A DNA stretch of 7,185 nt, taken from positions 1 through 7,185 of the forward strand of contig CAIUAO010000036.1 of NCBI GenBank assembly GCA_903897155.1, in the 5' to 3' direction. A program made the position numbers and the translations under genes. Below the pieces are notes generated by a model. It searched no databases. It was not told the origin of the DNA and saw only the letters and a program-made list of their open reading frames with translations. Of the stretch, positions 1 to 7,101 are shown piece after piece (the stretch's first letter is position 1; the number at the start of each line of letters is the position of its first letter). The stretch is from an uncultured Actinomycetes bacterium. Its GTDB lineage: Bacteria > Actinomycetota > Actinomycetes > Nanopelagicales > Nanopelagicaceae.

Positions 1-1749
1 CTCTGAGTATTCAGACATATCAAGCTGGATAAGTGCATCTTGATCACCAAATAAGAATGCTGCAAGTGTGCGAGAAAGTTCAGTCTTTCCAACACCAGAA
101 GGGCCAGCGAAGATAAATGATCCGCCTGGACGCTTTGGATCTTTAAGACCTGCACGCGTACGACGAATTGCTTGTGACAGAGCTTTGATCGCTTGGTTTT
201 GTCCAATAACACGTTTGTGCAGTTCGTCTTCCATGCGAAGTAAGCGTGCTGTCTCTTCTTCAGTTAACTTGAATACTGGAATACCAGTTGAATTCGAAAG
301 AACTTCAGCAATGAGCTCTTCGTCTACTTCAGCAACGACATCTAGGTCGCCAGCCTTCCACGACTTTTCGCGTTCAGCTTTTTCGTTAATAAGTGACTTT
401 TCCTTGTCACGAAGTGATGCAGCCTTTTCGAAATCCTGGCCATCAATGGCAGATTCCTTCTCTTTACGAGCAGCAGCAATCTTGTCATCAAATTCACGAA
501 GCTCAGGTGGCGCAGTCATCCGACGGATGCGCAAGCGTGAACCAGCCTCATCAATAAGATCAATTGCCTTATCTGGCAAGAATCGATCTGCTACATAACG
601 ATCTGCAAGTGTGGCAGCAGAAACAAGTGCTGCATCTGTAATTGAAACCTTATGGTGAGACTCGTAACGATCACGAAGTCCCTTAAGAATCTCAATTGTG
701 TGAGGCAATGATGGCTCAGCAACCTGGATAGGTTGGAAGCGACGCTCAAGAGCAGCATCCTTCTCAAGGTGCTTGCGATATTCATCAAGAGTAGTTGCGC
801 CAATTGTCTGGAGTTCACCGCGAGCAAGCATTGGCTTCAAGATGCTGGCAGCATCAATAGCGCCTTCTGCCGCTCCCGCTCCAACAAGCGTATGAATCTC
901 ATCGATAAAAAGAACAATATCTCCGCGCGTACGGATTTCCTTGAGTACCTTCTTTAAACGCTCTTCAAAATCTCCACGGTAACGGCTACCTGCAACAAGT
1001 GCTCCAAGGTCTAGTGAGTAAAGCTGCTTATCGCGAAGTGTTTCAGGAATATCACCTTTAACAATCGCTTGGGCTAATCCCTCAACAATCGCTGTTTTAC
1101 CAACACCAGGTTCCCCAATTAGAACTGGGTTGTTCTTTGTGCGACGTGAAAGAACTTGCATTACACGTTCAATTTCTTTTTCACGGCCAATAACTGGATC
1201 AAGCTTTCCTTCGCGGGCAGCTTGTGTCAGGTTACGACCAAATTGATCAAGAACTAATGATGTTGAAGGAGTTCCTTCTGCTGGACCACCAGAGGCAACT
1301 GCTTCTTTTCCTTGATATCCAGAAAGCAACTGAATAACTTGTTGGCGAACACGATTGAGATCCGCGCCCAATTTAACAAGAACTTGAGCAGCGACACCTT
1401 CACCTTCACGAATAAGGCCAAGGAGAATATGTTCTGTTCCAATGTAATTATGTCCAAGCTGAAGTGCCTCACGAAGTGAGAGTTCCAAAACTTTTTTAGC
1501 ACGTGGTGTAAATGGAATATGACCAGATGGCGCTTGTTGACCTTGACCAATAATTTCTTCAACTTGAGAACGTACTGCTTCAAGTGAGATACCAAGAGCT
1601 TCGAGTGCTTTTGCAGCTACTCCTTCACCTTCGTGGATAAGTCCAAGAAGAATGTGTTCAGTACCGATGTAGTTGTGATTGAGCATGCGGGCTTCTTCTT
1701 GCGCCAGCACAACAACTCGGCGAGCTCGATCAGTAAACCGCTCGAACAT
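1..1749 (-). CDS. clpC: ATP-dependent Clp protease ATP-binding subunit ClpC (C-terminal part beyond window)
   Basis: Hexameric AAA+ unfoldase that recognises, unfolds and threads substrates into the ClpP peptidase in the cytoplasm. The 583 codons visible run to base 1 with no stop; the family is about 840-850 residues, so the end of the second ATPase module is outside the window. Domains in order: two Clp_N repeats (about 2-73 and 77-145), a short Gly/Ser-rich linker (150-163), NBD1 with Walker A GEPGVGKT (212-219) and Walker B VLFIDE (279-284), the middle coiled-coil region with a UVR-like motif (FEKAASLRDKEKSL, 440-453), then NBD2 starting with Walker A GPSGVGKT (549-556). The start MFERFTDRARRVVVLAQEEA matches mycobacterial ClpC1 as I remember it, and has a GAGG site 6 nt upstream. 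The Clp_N pair plus UVR-like middle region separates it from ClpA and ClpB. It is the last gene seen and is set apart by a 110-nt gap, so it may have its own promoter. Confidence 0.97.
   Translation of the reverse strand, partial: MFERFTDRARRVVVLAQEEARMLNHNYIGTEHILLGLIHEGEGVAAKALEALGISLEAVRSQVEEIIGQGQQAPSGHIPFTPRAKKVLELSLREALQLGHNYIGTEHILLGLIREGEGVAAQVLVKLGADLNRVRQQVIQLLSGYQGKEAVASGGPAEGTPSTSLVLDQFGRNLTQAAREGKLDPVIGREKEIERVMQVLSRRTKNNPVLIGEPGVGKTAIVEGLAQAIVKGDIPETLRDKQLYSLDLGALVAGSRYRGDFEERLKKVLKEIRTRGDIVLFIDEIHTLVGAGAAEGAIDAASILKPMLARGELQTIGATTLDEYRKHLEKDAALERRFQPIQVAEPSLPHTIEILKGLRDRYESHHKVSITDAALVSAATLADRYVADRFLPDKAIDLIDEAGSRLRIRRMTAPPELREFDDKIAAARKEKESAIDGQDFEKAASLRDKEKSLINEKAEREKSWKAGDLDVVAEVDEELIAEVLSNSTGIPVFKLTEEETARLLRMEDELHKRVIGQNQAIKALSQAIRRTRAGLKDPKRPGGSFIFAGPSGVGKTELSRTLAAFLFGDQDALIQLDMSEYSE
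1366..1674 (-). repeat. Internal Clp_N duplication within clpC
   Basis: Two copies of one Clp_N helical repeat with a 75-residue (225-nt) period. Residues 26-53 (bases 1591-1674) and 101-128 (bases 1366-1449) both read NYIGTEHILLGLI, one differing residue, then EGEGVAA. The DNA copies differ at many third codon positions although the peptide is nearly identical. This indicates an old duplication held by selection and not a recent one. The paired Clp_N repeats form the N-terminal adaptor/substrate-binding domain typical of ClpC. Confidence 0.8.
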
Positions 1750-1755
1750 CAGGCA

Positions 1756-1759
1756 CCTC
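1756..1759 (-). promoter_or_regulatory. Ribosome binding site of clpC
   Basis: On the minus strand GAGG lies 6 nt upstream of the ATG at 1749-1747, within the purine-rich run AAGGAAGAGGTG. Spacing and sequence suit a Shine-Dalgarno site and fix the clpC start. Confidence 0.7.
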
Positions 1760-1764
1760 TTCCT

Positions 1765-1791
1765 TAGGCTTTATTCTCTAGGTCTAGCCTA
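1765..1791 (-). promoter_or_regulatory. Inverted repeat with possible -10 element upstream of clpC
   Basis: Read on the minus strand, TAGGCT (1791-1786) and AGCCTA (1770-1765) form a perfect 6-bp inverted repeat with a 15-nt spacer, ending 15 nt before the clpC ATG. TAGGCT also fits the actinobacterial -10 consensus TANNNT and would give a leader of about 30 nt. No convincing -35 hexamer is present 16-18 nt further upstream. The repeat could be an operator, a leader hairpin or chance. I do not see the GTTCGC-N5-GCG pattern that I recall for ClgR, the usual activator of clp genes in actinobacteria. Confidence 0.3.
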
Positions 1792-1834
1792 CCCATAACG
1801 CTTAATGTGCTCTATTTATGCCCGCATCTGGCTT

Positions 1835-1892
1835 AAAAAACGGGGAAATCTGGGAAAAATTAAAGTATTCGTAACATTCGGGTATTTCCCAG
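1835..1892 (-). terminator. Possible weak Rho-independent terminator after argA
   Basis: On the minus strand, GGGAAAT (1890-1884), inside the last argA codons, can pair with ATTTCCC (1849-1843). Two nt later comes a run of six T (1840-1835). An alternative pairing is CTGGGAAA (1892-1885) with TTTCCCAG (1857-1850). The arms are 7-8 bp but the loops are long (34 or 27 nt) and the stems only moderately GC-rich, so termination would be inefficient at best. Its position at the end of the long gene chain, just before the clpC leader, is the main argument for it. Confidence 0.3.
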
Positions 1893-2357
1893 GGTATTTG
1901 GCTTTACCCGCTCCAAATCCAGGAATTCAGCGACTCCTTCATCATAAGAACGAAGCAACTGCTGATAAACGTCTGGGGAAACGGGGGTTCCCTCAATAAT
2001 TTCAAACCCGTTACGCGAAAAGAAATCAATTTCAAAAGTTAGGCAATAAATTCTGGCAACGCCTATTTCTTTTGCCTTTTCCACAATTTTTTCAATGATC
2101 GCGTTTCCTACGCCTTTACCACGCATTTTGTCTAAAACCGCAACGGTACGAACTTCCGCTAAATCTTCCCACAGCACATGCAGCGCTCCACAGCCAACAA
2201 TTTCACCTTCTAATTCCGCAACTGTGAATTCTTGAACTGTTTCATAAAGTGTCACAGTTTCTTTTGAAAGCAAGCGTCCTCCGCTGACATTTGCATCAAC
2301 AATCTGCCTGATTGCTTTAATGTCTGAAGTCTTTGCAGGACGGATCTGAACCGTCAT
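1860..2357 (-). CDS. argA: Amino-acid N-acetyltransferase (stand-alone GNAT-type N-acetylglutamate synthase)
   Basis: Transfers acetyl from acetyl-CoA to glutamate, the first step of arginine biosynthesis, or tops up the acetyl cycle if a bifunctional ArgJ is present. The 165-residue protein is one GNAT domain: beta strand IRPAKTSDIKAI near the N-terminus, CGALHVLWEDLAEVRTVAV (56-74), then the acetyl-CoA pyrophosphate-binding loop RGKGVG (79-84). The remainder, including FFSRNGF (112-118), GVAEFLDL (141-148) and the C-terminal VKPNTLGNTRML, resembles the Mycobacterium tuberculosis ArgA Rv2747 as I remember it. It lacks the amino-acid-kinase domain of E. coli ArgA, as expected for this type. 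The ATG overlaps the lysS stop (ATGA) and has a strong GGAGG site. The family call is firm. The substrate rests on recalled similarity and has not been checked by alignment. Confidence 0.88.
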   Translation of the reverse strand: MTVQIRPAKTSDIKAIRQIVDANVSGGRLLSKETVTLYETVQEFTVAELEGEIVGCGALHVLWEDLAEVRTVAVLDKMRGKGVGNAIIEKIVEKAKEIGVARIYCLTFEIDFFSRNGFEIIEGTPVSPDVYQQLLRSYDEGVAEFLDLERVKPNTLGNTRMLRIL

Positions 2358-3853
2358 GACTCCTCCGGCTTAACTAGAGGGAACAGAATTGTTTCGCGGA
2401 TTCCAAGACCAGTAAGGGCCATGAGCAAACGGTCAACACCCATGCCCATCCCTCCCATTGGAGGAACTCCATATTCCATCGCTCTTAAGAAATCTTCATC
2501 AAGGCTCATTGCTTCAACATCGCCCTTGGCACCAAGCGATGCTTGTTCAATTAAACGCTCGCGTTGAATCACAGGATCAATAAGTTCTGAATACCCGGTT
2601 GCTAATTCAAAGCCTTCAACATAAAGATCCCACTTTTCAACCAGACCAGGAATTGTGCGATGCGCTCGAACAAGTGGGGATGTGTCCACTGGATAGCCTT
2701 TAACAAAGATAGGTTCGATCAACTTGCCTTCCGTGACATGCTCAAAAATTTCTTCTGCGAGTTTGCCTGTAACCCACTTTGGATCAACCTTTATCCCTAA
2801 TTTTTCAGCAATTTTCTTCAAATCCGCATGCGATGTTTGTGGGGTAACACTCTCCCCAACTCCCTCAGAAATAAGATCAAATAGATTTGCTTCACGCCAC
2901 TTTCCACCGAGGTTTACCTCTCGGCCATCATGATGGCGAGCTACATGAGAACCAAAGACAGCTTGCGCTGCTTCTTGGACTAAATCTTGTGTGAGTTTTG
3001 CAATTGAATCCCAGTCGCCATATGCCTGGTAGCTCTCGATCATTGCAAACTCAGGTGAGTGGCTTGAGTCAGCACCTTCATTTCGGAAGTTGCGGTTAAT
3101 CTCAAAAACGCGCTCGATTCCACCGACAACACAACGCTTCAAAAATAACTCGGGCGCAATTCGCAGAAATAGATCCATGTCATATGCGTTACTTCGTGTT
3201 TTAAATGGGCGAGCTGTCGCTCCACCATGCATGACTTGAAGCATAGGTGTTTCAACTTCAATGAAATCTCTTCTAGAGAAAGAATCACGTAAGGACTTCA
3301 TAACCTCTGGGCGTAATCGAGCGTTACTCCGTGCTTCTGGTCGCACAATAAGATCTACATACCTCATACGAACACGTGTTTCCTCCGATAGAGGTTTGTG
3401 ATCAACAGGAAGTGGTCGAAGAGATTTTGCGGCAAGTTGCCACGATGAAGCCAAGATAGATAGTTCCCCACGCTTTGAGGTAATGATCTCACCTGTAACA
3501 CTCACCAAATCACCTAAATCAATATCACTCTTCCACAATTCAAGTGACTCTTCTCCGACTTTATCGAGTGAGAACATCGCTTGAAGTTCAGTGCCATCTC
3601 CTTCACGCAGCGTTGCAAAACATAACTTTCCAGTGTCGCGTTTGAAAATGACTCTGCCAGATAAACTTTCTGTAATTCCGGTGGCAACATCGACAGCAAG
3701 CCCATCGTGCTTTGTGCGAATTTCTTTAAGGCTTGCAGTGCGAGCAACTTCTACGGGGTATGCCTCATCTCCACGAGCCAAAATTGCTAAACGCTTTTCA
3801 CGCCGAATTCGCAGTTGCTCGGGTAGGTCATCCTCAGGAATCTGATCACTCAT
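2354..3853 (-). CDS. lysS: Lysine--tRNA ligase, class II
   Basis: Attaches lysine to tRNA-Lys in an ATP-dependent reaction in the cytoplasm; normally essential. At 499 residues it has the usual length for bacterial LysS. An N-terminal helix (LPEQLRIRREKR, 10-21) leads into an OB-fold anticodon-binding domain (about 66-140), followed by the class II catalytic core. Motif 1 lies around FIEVETPML (197-205), then GGATARPF (210-217). Motif 2 includes FRNEG (256-260) and HSPEFAMIESYQAY (265-278). Motif 3 is GMGMGVDRL (468-476). SPLVRAHR (392-399) and GFELATGYSEL (414-424) line the lysine/ATP pocket in this family. The N-terminus matches actinobacterial LysS and supports this ATG, although its Shine-Dalgarno is poor (TAGGG about 11 nt upstream). 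It lies 24 nt after coaX and overlaps argA by 4 nt. Confidence 0.97.
   Translation of the reverse strand: MSDQIPEDDLPEQLRIRREKRLAILARGDEAYPVEVARTASLKEIRTKHDGLAVDVATGITESLSGRVIFKRDTGKLCFATLREGDGTELQAMFSLDKVGEESLELWKSDIDLGDLVSVTGEIITSKRGELSILASSWQLAAKSLRPLPVDHKPLSEETRVRMRYVDLIVRPEARSNARLRPEVMKSLRDSFSRRDFIEVETPMLQVMHGGATARPFKTRSNAYDMDLFLRIAPELFLKRCVVGGIERVFEINRNFRNEGADSSHSPEFAMIESYQAYGDWDSIAKLTQDLVQEAAQAVFGSHVARHHDGREVNLGGKWREANLFDLISEGVGESVTPQTSHADLKKIAEKLGIKVDPKWVTGKLAEEIFEHVTEGKLIEPIFVKGYPVDTSPLVRAHRTIPGLVEKWDLYVEGFELATGYSELIDPVIQRERLIEQASLGAKGDVEAMSLDEDFLRAMEYGVPPMGGMGMGVDRLLMALTGLGIRETILFPLVKPEES
2362..2366 (-). promoter_or_regulatory. Ribosome binding site of argA
   Basis: Minus-strand GGAGG lies 4 nt upstream of the argA ATG, inside the last codons of lysS. 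It is among the clearest Shine-Dalgarno sequences in the window and supports translation of argA from the lysS transcript. Confidence 0.75.
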
Positions 3854-3877
3854 AATTAGGTAACCCTATCGTGCTCG

Positions 3878-4657
3878 TTATTGCCTATTGCGATCAAAAA
3901 CCATGGCAAGGCCAAGCAGAGTTAGATCTGGTTCATGTTCATCGATCGTTTCAGCAATGCCTATGACCAATGGAGCTAGCCCACCTGTGGCTATCACTGT
4001 TGTTGGACCAGCGTCCGGATAGAGAACTTCGAGTTCCTCGATTATCCGATTAACCAAACCATCAACTTGACCAGCAAAACCATAAATAGTGCCTGACTGA
4101 AGCGCTTCTACAGTGTTCTTTCCAATAACAGATTTCGGCTTCACTAGCTCAACTTTACGTAATTGAGCAGCTCGAGCGGCAAGTGCTTCTACTGATATCT
4201 CAATGCCAGGGGCAAGTGCTCCTCCAAGAAATTCACCTTTAGGTGAAACAACATCAAGATTTGTTGAAGTACCAAAATCAACAACAATGCATGGTCCGTG
4301 TGAACCAAACAAAGTATGAGCTGCAAGAGTATTCACAATACGATCAGCCCCAATTTCTTTAGGGTTATCAACAAGTAGTGGAACACCAGTCTTAATTCCT
4401 GGTTCAACAATTGTTACCGGAATATGCTCGAAATAAGTCTTAATCATCTGACGGATTTCTCGCAATACTGCAGGAACAGTTGAGCAGACCGATAAACCAT
4501 CGACTTCATGTCCTTCAATCAATGACCGATACTGCAACCACAACTCATCTGCTGTATCCCGAGGATCAGTTTTTACGCGCCAGGAACGTGTTAGCTTGTC
4601 ATCGCTAAAAAGTCCTAGGACTGTATTTGTGTTCCCCACATCGATTGCTAATAACAT
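3878..4657 (-). CDS. coaX: Type III pantothenate kinase
   Basis: Phosphorylates pantothenate to 4'-phosphopantothenate, the committed step of CoA synthesis. The 259-residue protein has the ASKHA fold of the type III family. The N-terminal phosphate loop is LAIDVGNTNT (3-12); the middle has LLVDNPKEIGADRIVN (94-109) and VVDFGTSTNLDVVS (125-138), then EFLGGALAPG (142-151) and a C-terminal ATGGLA (223-228). The three acidic residues conserved in the family are all present: Asp6, Asp105 (in GADR) and Asp127 (in VVDFG), at the same numbers I recall for the Thermotoga maritima enzyme. Nothing suggests inactivation. Its ATG follows the nadC stop directly (TAG-ATG), so translation is probably coupled. 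Together with panC at the head of the operon it gives two steps of the pantothenate-to-CoA route. Confidence 0.96.
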   Translation of the reverse strand: MLLAIDVGNTNTVLGLFSDDKLTRSWRVKTDPRDTADELWLQYRSLIEGHEVDGLSVCSTVPAVLREIRQMIKTYFEHIPVTIVEPGIKTGVPLLVDNPKEIGADRIVNTLAAHTLFGSHGPCIVVDFGTSTNLDVVSPKGEFLGGALAPGIEISVEALAARAAQLRKVELVKPKSVIGKNTVEALQSGTIYGFAGQVDGLVNRIIEELEVLYPDAGPTTVIATGGLAPLVIGIAETIDEHEPDLTLLGLAMVFDRNRQ

Positions 4658-5491
4658 CTATATCTCCATTCTTAGGTCTAAACCGATATCAAGTGCTTGT
4701 GCTGAGTGGGTAATAGCTCCCACTGCTAAGTAATCAACTCCAGTTTGTGCATATGCCAAAGCGTTATCAAGTGAAAGTCCACCTGATGCTTCTAATTTAG
4801 TTTTACCCTGAGTTATAGCAACAGCCTCTTTACATTGGGCAACACTCATATTATCTAGTAGCACCAGATCTGGATTTTGTGTAAGAATTAAACGCAATTG
4901 CTCCAAAGTATCAACTTCAACTTCGATAAGAGTGTTTGGGTATTGTGACTTCACCGCTTTGAATGCTTCAAGTACTCCCCCGGCAGCAAGAATATGATTA
5001 TCTTTAATAAGTACAGATTCAGATAGTGACATTCGGTGATTTTCCCCGCCACCCATTCGCACGGCTTCTTTTTCCAACTCACGCCAGCCTGGGGTTGTCT
5101 TACGTGTATCTCGGATGATGCAATTTGTTCCGGATACCGCATCGACCCAACGCCTAGTTAATGTTGCAATACCACTCATATGGGTCAGGAAGTTAAGGGC
5201 AGTGCGCTCTGCAAGCAGTAATGCTCGCGTATTACCTCGAGCTTCTAAAATTACTGTTCCAGATACTGTTTCATGTGCACATGTAACTGGTGCCTCAATA
5301 TCAGTAATTCCTAAATACTTTAAAACTTCTACAGCAGCGGGAATTCCAGCAATGACACCTGTTTGTCTATTTACAAACTGAGCTACCGAAAGTTGATCTT
5401 CAGGAATAGTGGCATGGCTAGTGATATCAATGCCACCAGCTAGATCTTCAGCAATCGCTCTGTCTATGAGAAATTTCAATCCATCATTCAT
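4658..5491 (-). CDS. nadC: Nicotinate-nucleotide pyrophosphorylase (carboxylating)
   Basis: Also called quinolinate phosphoribosyltransferase: converts quinolinate and PRPP to nicotinate mononucleotide, CO2 and PPi in de novo NAD synthesis. From the chosen start it is 277 residues, the usual length. Visible motifs: EDLAGGIDITS (15-25), AERTALNFL (94-102), the quinolinate/PRPP-binding stretch RDTRKTTPG (127-135) with GGGENHR (147-153), KDN (164-166), EVEVD (190-194), LDN (212-214), EASGG (234-238) and VGA (257-259). The start at 5491 is preferred because its ATG overlaps the nadB stop as ATGA and the protein then begins just before the conserved N-terminal helix. An in-frame ATG at 5521 would add 10 residues rich in Asn/Ser and has a GGAG only 1 nt upstream, too close to work as a normal Shine-Dalgarno. 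It directly follows nadB and abuts coaX. Confidence 0.95.
   Translation of the reverse strand: MNDGLKFLIDRAIAEDLAGGIDITSHATIPEDQLSVAQFVNRQTGVIAGIPAAVEVLKYLGITDIEAPVTCAHETVSGTVILEARGNTRALLLAERTALNFLTHMSGIATLTRRWVDAVSGTNCIIRDTRKTTPGWRELEKEAVRMGGGENHRMSLSESVLIKDNHILAAGGVLEAFKAVKSQYPNTLIEVEVDTLEQLRLILTQNPDLVLLDNMSVAQCKEAVAITQGKTKLEASGGLSLDNALAYAQTGVDYLAVGAITHSAQALDIGLDLRMEI
4664..4667 (-). promoter_or_regulatory. Ribosome binding site of coaX
   Basis: Minus-strand GGAG lies within the last nadC codons, 6 nt upstream of the coaX ATG. It supports this start and reinitiation directly after nadC. Confidence 0.65.
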
Positions 5492-7101
5492 GATTGAACT
5501 GCTTCCGTTGTCGTTGACCATGCTCCGTCAATATCTAAGTGCTCCACGATACGAGACTGCCATTTAATGTCAATAACTGGGAAATCACTGCGCCAATGCG
5601 ATCCGCGAGATTCAGTGCGAGCAAGAGCTGACCTCACGATCGCTGTTGCTAGAAAATAAAGATTTGAAACTTCCCATGAATTTATATCCGCAATTTTAGT
5701 CTTCCGTTTACTCAGTTCTTCTAACGTCAGAAGTGTTCCAGCCAAACTTTTCTCAGAGCGCATAACGCCTGCTCCTTCACTCATGGCAAGCTGAAGAGGA
5801 ATTCTGATTGCTGGATCTAGAAGAATTGTTTCTTCTTTTTCATTTACAAGTGAGTCATGCTGCTCTGGTAGATGTTTGGCAATATGTTCTGCAATACGCG
5901 CACCAAAGACTAATCCTTCTAATAGCGAGTTAGATGCCAGGCGATTGGCACCATGTGCACCAGTGCAAGCGCTTTCTCCACATACATAAAGTCCTTTGAT
6001 TGTGCTTTCTCCGTTGAGGTCAACTAAAACACCCCCTGATGAATAATGAGAGGCAGGCGCAACTGGAATTAATTGCTTTGTGGGATCAATTCCATTTTCA
6101 AGGCACGATGCATAGATAGTTGGAAAGCGGCCCTTGAAGTCTTTAATAGCTGTTGCATCGAGCCAAACATGTGGAACATTTGCCTCTTTCATCTGTGTAA
6201 ATATTTCTTTAGCAACTATGTCGCGTGGAGCAAGGTCCGCTTGCTCATGCTTACCCTGCATAAAGTGTTCACCTTTATGGTTAAGCAGAATTGCTCCTTC
6301 ACCACGAACTGCTTCACTAATAAGTGGTTGCTGTCCACCCAAACTCATATCTCTCCACAATACGGTTGGATGAAATTGAATAAACTCAACATCGGCAACA
6401 TCGGCACCAGCACGAAGGGCCATTGCAACACCATCACCTGTAGATACAGCAGGATTTGTTGTTTGAGAATAAACCTGACCCAAACCACCTGTTGCAATCA
6501 CTACGGCTCTTGCAAGTGCTTGCCCAACTCCATCTCTAGAACCTTCACCGATAACGTGAACAGTCACACCACATACTTCACCTGATTTAGATTTAAGAGC
6601 ATCAATGACAAGTGCGTGCTCGATAATTTCAATTCCTTCATCATTTTGAACCGCTGCAAGTAGCGCCCGTGATACTTCGGCGCCGGTTGCATCCCCGCCG
6701 GCATGCAAAATTCTATTTCTGTGATGCCCACCTTCGCGTGTCAGTGCAATTTCACCACTTTCGGCTTTATCAAAAACTGCGCCTCGGGCAATTAACTTAC
6801 GCACCGCTTCTGGCCCTTCAGTGACTAAAACATTTACTGCATCTAGGTCACATAAACCTGCACCCGCGATAAGAGTGTCACTTTTGTGTTGGTCTGGTGT
6901 ATCTCCTGGACCAAGTGCGGCAGCAATGCCGCCTTGTGCCCATTTCGTAGAGCCTTCATCAATATTTGCTTTTGTTACAAGTAGGACTGAGAGATTAGCT
7001 GCTCGTGCGTTAAGCGCTGTTGTTAATCCGGCTACTCCAGAACCAATTACAATGACATCTGCGCGCACGGTCCAACCAGGTTTGCCGGTAAATAACTTCA
7101 T
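5488..7101 (-). CDS. nadB: L-aspartate oxidase
   Basis: FAD-dependent oxidation of L-aspartate to iminoaspartate, the first step of bacterial de novo NAD synthesis. From the chosen start it is 537 residues, typical of the family. The N-terminal dinucleotide-binding motif is DVIVIGSGVAG (15-25), followed by STKWAQGGIAA (51-61), TREGGHHRNRILHAGGDATG (121-140), EFIQFHPT (239-246), the succinate-dehydrogenase-like capping region, LAPRDIV (290-296), SHYSSGGV (351-358) and GANRLASNSLLEG (384-396). Residues equivalent to the E. coli active-site set are present: Glu123, His244, Arg293, His352 and Arg387. An in-frame GTG at 7152 would add 17 residues (DRWGPFARQYGDGGGL after the initiator), but that stretch overlaps the panC coding end, whereas ATG 7101 gives an ATGA overlap with the panC stop. 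No nadA is in the window; it must be encoded elsewhere if the pathway is complete. Confidence 0.96.
   Translation of the reverse strand: MKLFTGKPGWTVRADVIVIGSGVAGLTTALNARAANLSVLLVTKANIDEGSTKWAQGGIAAALGPGDTPDQHKSDTLIAGAGLCDLDAVNVLVTEGPEAVRKLIARGAVFDKAESGEIALTREGGHHRNRILHAGGDATGAEVSRALLAAVQNDEGIEIIEHALVIDALKSKSGEVCGVTVHVIGEGSRDGVGQALARAVVIATGGLGQVYSQTTNPAVSTGDGVAMALRAGADVADVEFIQFHPTVLWRDMSLGGQQPLISEAVRGEGAILLNHKGEHFMQGKHEQADLAPRDIVAKEIFTQMKEANVPHVWLDATAIKDFKGRFPTIYASCLENGIDPTKQLIPVAPASHYSSGGVLVDLNGESTIKGLYVCGESACTGAHGANRLASNSLLEGLVFGARIAEHIAKHLPEQHDSLVNEKEETILLDPAIRIPLQLAMSEGAGVMRSEKSLAGTLLTLEELSKRKTKIADINSWEVSNLYFLATAIVRSALARTESRGSHWRSDFPVIDIKWQSRIVEHLDIDGAWSTTTEAVQS

Noticed and set aside
68..598. 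176-residue open frame on the plus strand
   Set aside because: It is exactly antisense to clpC, whose protein is unmistakable. The translation is Ser/Arg-rich low-complexity sequence with no recognisable domain.
1254..1595. 113-residue minus-strand frame
   Set aside because: It is a frame-shifted shadow of the clpC N-terminal region, rich in Leu/Lys/His with no domain; clpC is intact in the correct frame.
1366..1674. Repeated DNA in clpC considered as a mobile or recent tandem repeat
   Set aside because: The repeat is at the protein level with diverged third codon positions. It is the normal Clp_N domain pair.
1805..1999. 64-residue plus-strand frame spanning the clpC-argA gap, considered as a small gene or a remnant of lsr2
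   Set aside because: Most of it is antisense to the argA 3' end. The translation has no resemblance to Lsr2, and it runs on the opposite strand from all neighbours.
3854..3877. coaX-lysS gap considered as a T-box, riboswitch or promoter
   Set aside because: At 24 nt it is too short for a riboswitch and contains no clear -10/-35 pair or stem.
6073..6585. 170-residue Cys/Thr/Asn-rich open frame on the plus strand
   Set aside because: It lies antisense inside nadB across conserved capping-domain sequence. Its odd composition reflects the reverse complement of nadB codons, and there is no convincing ribosome binding site.
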